From Candidatus Chloroploca sp. Khr17 (lineage in GTDB: Bacteria > Chloroflexota > Chloroflexia > Chloroflexales > Chloroflexaceae), in the NCBI RefSeq assembly GCF_004138165.1, contig NZ_RYFF01000003.1, positions 124,001 through 188,000 of the forward strand: a DNA stretch of 64,000 bases, in the 5' to 3' direction. Both the position numbers and the translations under genes were made by a program. The first letter of the stretch is position 1. Each line of letters opens with the position of its first letter. Shown here in pieces: positions 61,547-64,000 of the stretch. Under the pieces are notes generated by a model that was given only the letters and a program-made list of their open reading frames with translations, did not search any database and had not been told where the DNA came from.

Positions 61547-61587
61547 CCTTGCAAAGAAGGCGGTTGTTTTGACGCAAAGGCGCAACG
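61547..61587 (+). repeat. Dispersed GACGCAAAG-type repeat, copy 5
   Basis: CCTTGCAAAGAAGGCGG then TTGTTTTGACGCAAAGGCGC and AACG. It lies just upstream of the orphan hydroxylase start, unlike most copies, which follow genes. Confidence 0.75.
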
Positions 61588-61772
61588 TTAGCCATCCACG
61601 AATGGGGGCCACGAACGAACGAATACGTGCGTCACCTAGCCTGTCTTCGTATCTTCGTGAGGATTCTGCGTGGGCGGCGGCGCGCCCGGGAATATAGGGT
61701 TAGATAGCGCCCGCAGATGACGTTGCATCAGCCCTCACCCTGCAGAGGTAGTCAAGACGTGTTCGCAAACTT

Positions 61773-61785
61773 GGTATATTATACC
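61773..61785 (+). promoter_or_regulatory. GGTATATTATACC palindrome upstream of the hydrolase gene
   Basis: A perfect 13-bp palindrome that includes a -10-like TATTAT, about 30 nt before the ATG at 61815. It could be a promoter with an overlapping operator. Confidence 0.4.
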
Positions 61786-61814
61786 TACATTGCGTCAAAT
61801 TTTGAAAGGCACCT

Positions 61815-62648
61815 ATGCATAGTCGCTTTGTGACGATCGCTGGTTATAAGATCCATGTTTTGGAGGCAGGTACAGGCCCACTCGTGCTGTTGCTGCATGG
61901 GTTTGCTGGTTCAGCCGAAGATTGGCGGCCTACGGTGGCGGCGGTGGCCAACATGGGCTACCGGGCGATGGCCGTAGATGCACTTGGGTTTGGGCGCTCG
62001 GCCAAGCCGGGGGATGCGCCCTATTCGCTGGCGTTGATGGCGCGGATCTATACGGAGATTATTGAGCAGAGCGGCGTCACCCAGGCGACGCTGATTGGTC
62101 ATTCGATGGGGGGCAAATACGCCCTGGCAACAGCGGTGTTGCACCCCGAGCGCGTCAATGGGCTAGTGCTCGTTGCCTCAGATGGCTTTGTTGAAGCATC
62201 ACGCTTGACCATGGCGGGAGGATGGCCGCTCGTCGGCCCGGCGATCCTCTGGCTCTCGGCGCAGCCTCGCGTGGTACGGATGCTGCTCACGGCGGCGTTT
62301 GCTGATCCCGAACGCCATCTGACCGCCGAGATCCTCGAGCGCGGACGGGCGGCCCTGATCGGGGCAGATAATCGACGTGCCCTGACCGCCTTGAGTCGCC
62401 AGTATGCCGCGACTGATCTGGGACTCACCGGCCTGCGTACCCGGCTCGGCGAACTCACGATGCCGACCCTGCTGGTCTGGGGTGAGAGCGACCAGGTCTT
62501 TTCGGTCGAAGCGTGCGGCTATGCTGCCCGCAGCGAAATCCCAGAAGCGCACCTGGTCGTCTTGCCCCGCTGCGGACACTTTCCACAGATCGAAAACCCA
62601 CGCTTATTTCAAGGGGTACTCACCGGCTTTCTCGCTGGTCTGGGGTGA
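61815..62648 (+). CDS. Alpha/beta hydrolase
   Basis: 277 residues. Oxyanion motif HGFAGSAEDWRP, nucleophile Ser97 in LIGHSMGGKYAL, acid in VWGESDQVF and His in RCGHFPQIENP are all in place. The family includes esterases, hydrolases of C-C bonds and, in phototrophs, BchO-like accessory proteins; I cannot choose among them. AAAGG precedes the ATG. It has its own promoter region and a shared terminator hairpin with the convergent surface protein gene. Confidence 0.9.
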   Translation: MHSRFVTIAGYKIHVLEAGTGPLVLLLHGFAGSAEDWRPTVAAVANMGYRAMAVDALGFGRSAKPGDAPYSLALMARIYTEIIEQSGVTQATLIGHSMGGKYALATAVLHPERVNGLVLVASDGFVEASRLTMAGGWPLVGPAILWLSAQPRVVRMLLTAAFADPERHLTAEILERGRAALIGADNRRALTALSRQYAATDLGLTGLRTRLGELTMPTLLVWGESDQVFSVEACGYAARSEIPEAHLVVLPRCGHFPQIENPRLFQGVLTGFLAGLG

Positions 62649-62721
62649 GGCGATCCTCGGGGGGGGGCCATACCCACGGCAGGGCGCAGCAGCGCCGGGG
62701 CGGGCGGTGTGGTTGATGGGT

Positions 62722-62750
62722 GTAGGGGCAACCGCAAGGGTTGCCCCTAC
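62722..62750. terminator. Bidirectional hairpin between convergent genes
   Basis: GTAGGGGCAACC (62722-62733), loop GCAAG, GGTTGCCCCTAC (62739-62750). The loop resembles that of a smaller hairpin near 41836-41855. There is no strong T-run. Confidence 0.6.
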
Positions 62751-62752
62751 TC

Positions 62753-64000
62753 TTACCGTGTCGTTGCTGCCCGGATCGCCACCGGCAGATAGACGGTATG
62801 CTGCGTCGGGCTCACCATGAGCCGCCACTCCGTTGCTGCCATGGGCATCACCTGCCCACGCGCCGTGACCAAACTCTGACCGTGCTCGCCGTCATCCACG
62901 AGCGTGATCGCGGTCGCGGCGGTGTCGGTGCGCGCCCGCAACTGGATCTGCGCGAGTCGCACCTGGCCCGTGGGGAGCGGCGATGCGAGGGTGCCCCGCG
63001 CCAGGATGATCCGTCCGGCGATGGGATCGACCACCTGCTGGAGCGGGTGGTCGAGCGTGGCATCACCCGTCACGGCGAGCACTTCGAGCACGGTCGGGTC
63101 AAAGACCAACGTGGCGGCGGCCCCATCAATCCCGGTCGGTGGCGCGTTCACCGCCACCTCCAGGGTCACGCTTGCCCCTGCGGTGAGGTTCGGCACGACC
63201 TGCTGTGCCCACACCGCTGGCCTGCTGGCACGGGGTTCGGCGGGTGGTGCCGCCTCAGCCCCAAGCTTGCCGAAGTGCATGGCGAGCAGCGAGAAGTCAC
63301 GCAGATTGATGATGCTATCACCGTTGAAGTCAGCCCGCCCATCGTAGCCCGCACTGCCGCTGCTGCGCTCGAAGGTGCTGGCGAGCACCGAGAAGTCGAG
63401 CAACGAGACCCGATTGTCATTGTTGGCATCACCCGAGGAGAGCGGCCCGATGGCGATGGTTGCTTCGGTTCCGGTCAACGCCTGCGTCACCTCCACCCGC
63501 AGCGTCTGGGGATGCTTGACGCTCAGGGTATACGACCCCGGGGCGATCCCCGCGATCTGGAAGTATCCGGCCTGGTCAAGGGTCGGGGTCGCCTGATAGA
63601 CGGGCGTGGTGGTTCCAGCCGCACGCAGGCTCACCGTGAGCGGCAGGCTCAGGCGCGGATCCGGAACGCCGGGCTCGCCTTCGAGTTGAACCTCGACGGT
63701 AACGTCCATCCCATCGCTCCCGTCAGAATTTGGCGCAATGAACGGTGGCATCAGCACATCGTTCATCAGCGGCGGTGGATCGTTGCCTTGCTGCGCGAGC
63801 AACCCCTGCGCAAGAAAGCGTGTCCAGCCGTTGTCGCGGGTGATGTGAAAGAGGCGGTGCCCGACGTAGTTCATGAAGGCACTTTCATCCGTGCTACTCG
63901 CACGCGGCGGATAGAAGATCCCCAGGCCATGGGCGTTGTCGAGTTGCACGTTGTAGGTGCGTTCGCCCCCCTCGTAGACATTTACATATTGGAAGGAGCG
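62753..64000 (-). CDS. Clostripain-like peptidase C-terminus with dockerin and cohesin modules (partial, runs off right edge)
   Basis: About 415 codons are visible; the frame stays open to the window edge (VYEGGERTYNVQLDNAHGLG), so the start lies outside. LDNAHGLGIFYPPR and WTRFLA resemble the C-terminal part of C11/clostripain-type peptidase domains. Then come a CarboxypepD_reg-like beta-sandwich (GYFQIAGIAPGSYTLSVKHP), a dockerin-type pair (GDANNDNRVSLLDFSVLAST and DFNGDSIINLRDFSLLAMHF), a linker, and a cohesin-like domain (ASVTLEVAVNAPPTGIDG, ATLVFDPTVLEVLAV). The end is HTVYLPVAIRAATTR, a variant of the YLPxI tail with extra residues. It is probably a surface or secreted peptidase able to bind or self-assemble through dockerin-cohesin contacts. 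Confidence 0.85.
   Translation of the reverse strand, partial: RSFQYVNVYEGGERTYNVQLDNAHGLGIFYPPRASSTDESAFMNYVGHRLFHITRDNGWTRFLAQGLLAQQGNDPPPLMNDVLMPPFIAPNSDGSDGMDVTVEVQLEGEPGVPDPRLSLPLTVSLRAAGTTTPVYQATPTLDQAGYFQIAGIAPGSYTLSVKHPQTLRVEVTQALTGTEATIAIGPLSSGDANNDNRVSLLDFSVLASTFERSSGSAGYDGRADFNGDSIINLRDFSLLAMHFGKLGAEAAPPAEPRASRPAVWAQQVVPNLTAGASVTLEVAVNAPPTGIDGAAATLVFDPTVLEVLAVTGDATLDHPLQQVVDPIAGRIILARGTLASPLPTGQVRLAQIQLRARTDTAATAITLVDDGEHGQSLVTARGQVMPMAATEWRLMVSPTQHTVYLPVAIRAATTR

Noticed and set aside
1-64000. tRNA, rRNA and insertion sequences
   Set aside because: I saw no cloverleaf-like tRNA sequence with a GTTCGA arm, no rRNA segments and no transposase reading frame in the window.

Overview
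The window looks like chromosomal DNA of a Chloroflexota bacterium, probably from the Chloroflexales (Chloroflexus/Oscillochloris-type filamentous phototrophs). I infer this from a bacterial mevalonate operon of archaeal layout (HMG-CoA reductase, HMG-CoA synthase, thiolase-like protein, DUF35 protein), an oleBCD long-chain olefin cluster, very large PAS/GAF hybrid kinases, nSTAND-WD40 proteins, secreted proteins ending in a YLPxI-type tail, and many dispersed intergenic palindromes. This is a guess from gene content; no rRNA or tRNA gene is present to confirm it, and I see no CRISPR array.

Layout. 1-6068 (minus): a 1886-residue membrane hybrid histidine kinase whose 3' end overlaps the start of a response regulator that runs off the left edge. 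6515-8565: a carotenoid oxygenase, convergent with an AAC(6')-like acetyltransferase. 8663-15037 (plus): a putative structured leader, then HMG-CoA reductase, HMG-CoA synthase, a thiolase homologue without its catalytic residues, a Yip1-type membrane protein, a DUF35 protein without its zinc cysteines, and rlmN. 15048-21795: a Uma2 remnant, an oligopeptide-binding lipoprotein, an inverted pair of DnaA boxes, and a leftward ATPase/double-FtsX permease/adaptor export operon. 22103-30230: a PEP synthase/PPDK regulatory protein, a sugar-binding lipoprotein paired with a Cache-PAS-GGDEF-EAL protein, and a secreted peptidoglycan amidase. 30353-34279 (minus): oleB-oleC-oleD.

34551-41734 (plus): a 37-residue membrane peptide, a 2Fe-2S thioredoxin-like ferredoxin, small genes of unknown or degenerate type, then a sulfane-sulfur cluster (rhodanese-persulfide dioxygenase fusion, TusA, DsrE2-like protein, single-domain rhodanese, DUF442-type phosphatase, SulP transporter), closed by a 31-bp perfect hairpin. 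41957-50425: an accessory block with a cysteine-rich zinc-ribbon protein, an unknown protein, a Lon-like protease-nSTAND ATPase-WD40 fusion, a formylglycine-generating-enzyme-like lipoprotein, and a separately transcribed vWA protein. This is my best candidate for an undescribed conflict or signalling system. 50540-57420: three secreted proteins (a 20-residue-repeat protein, a C39-like peptidase multi-domain giant, a small Pro/Thr-rich protein). 57465-64000: small membrane proteins, an orphan molybdopterin hydroxylase large subunit, an alpha/beta hydrolase, and a clostripain-like protein with dockerin and cohesin modules that runs off the right edge.

The secreted proteins share a C-terminal (V)YLPxI(x)R-like end, which suggests a common export or anchoring route. 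Three families of dispersed palindromic or direct repeats mark the intergenic spaces, often at the 3' ends of operons.
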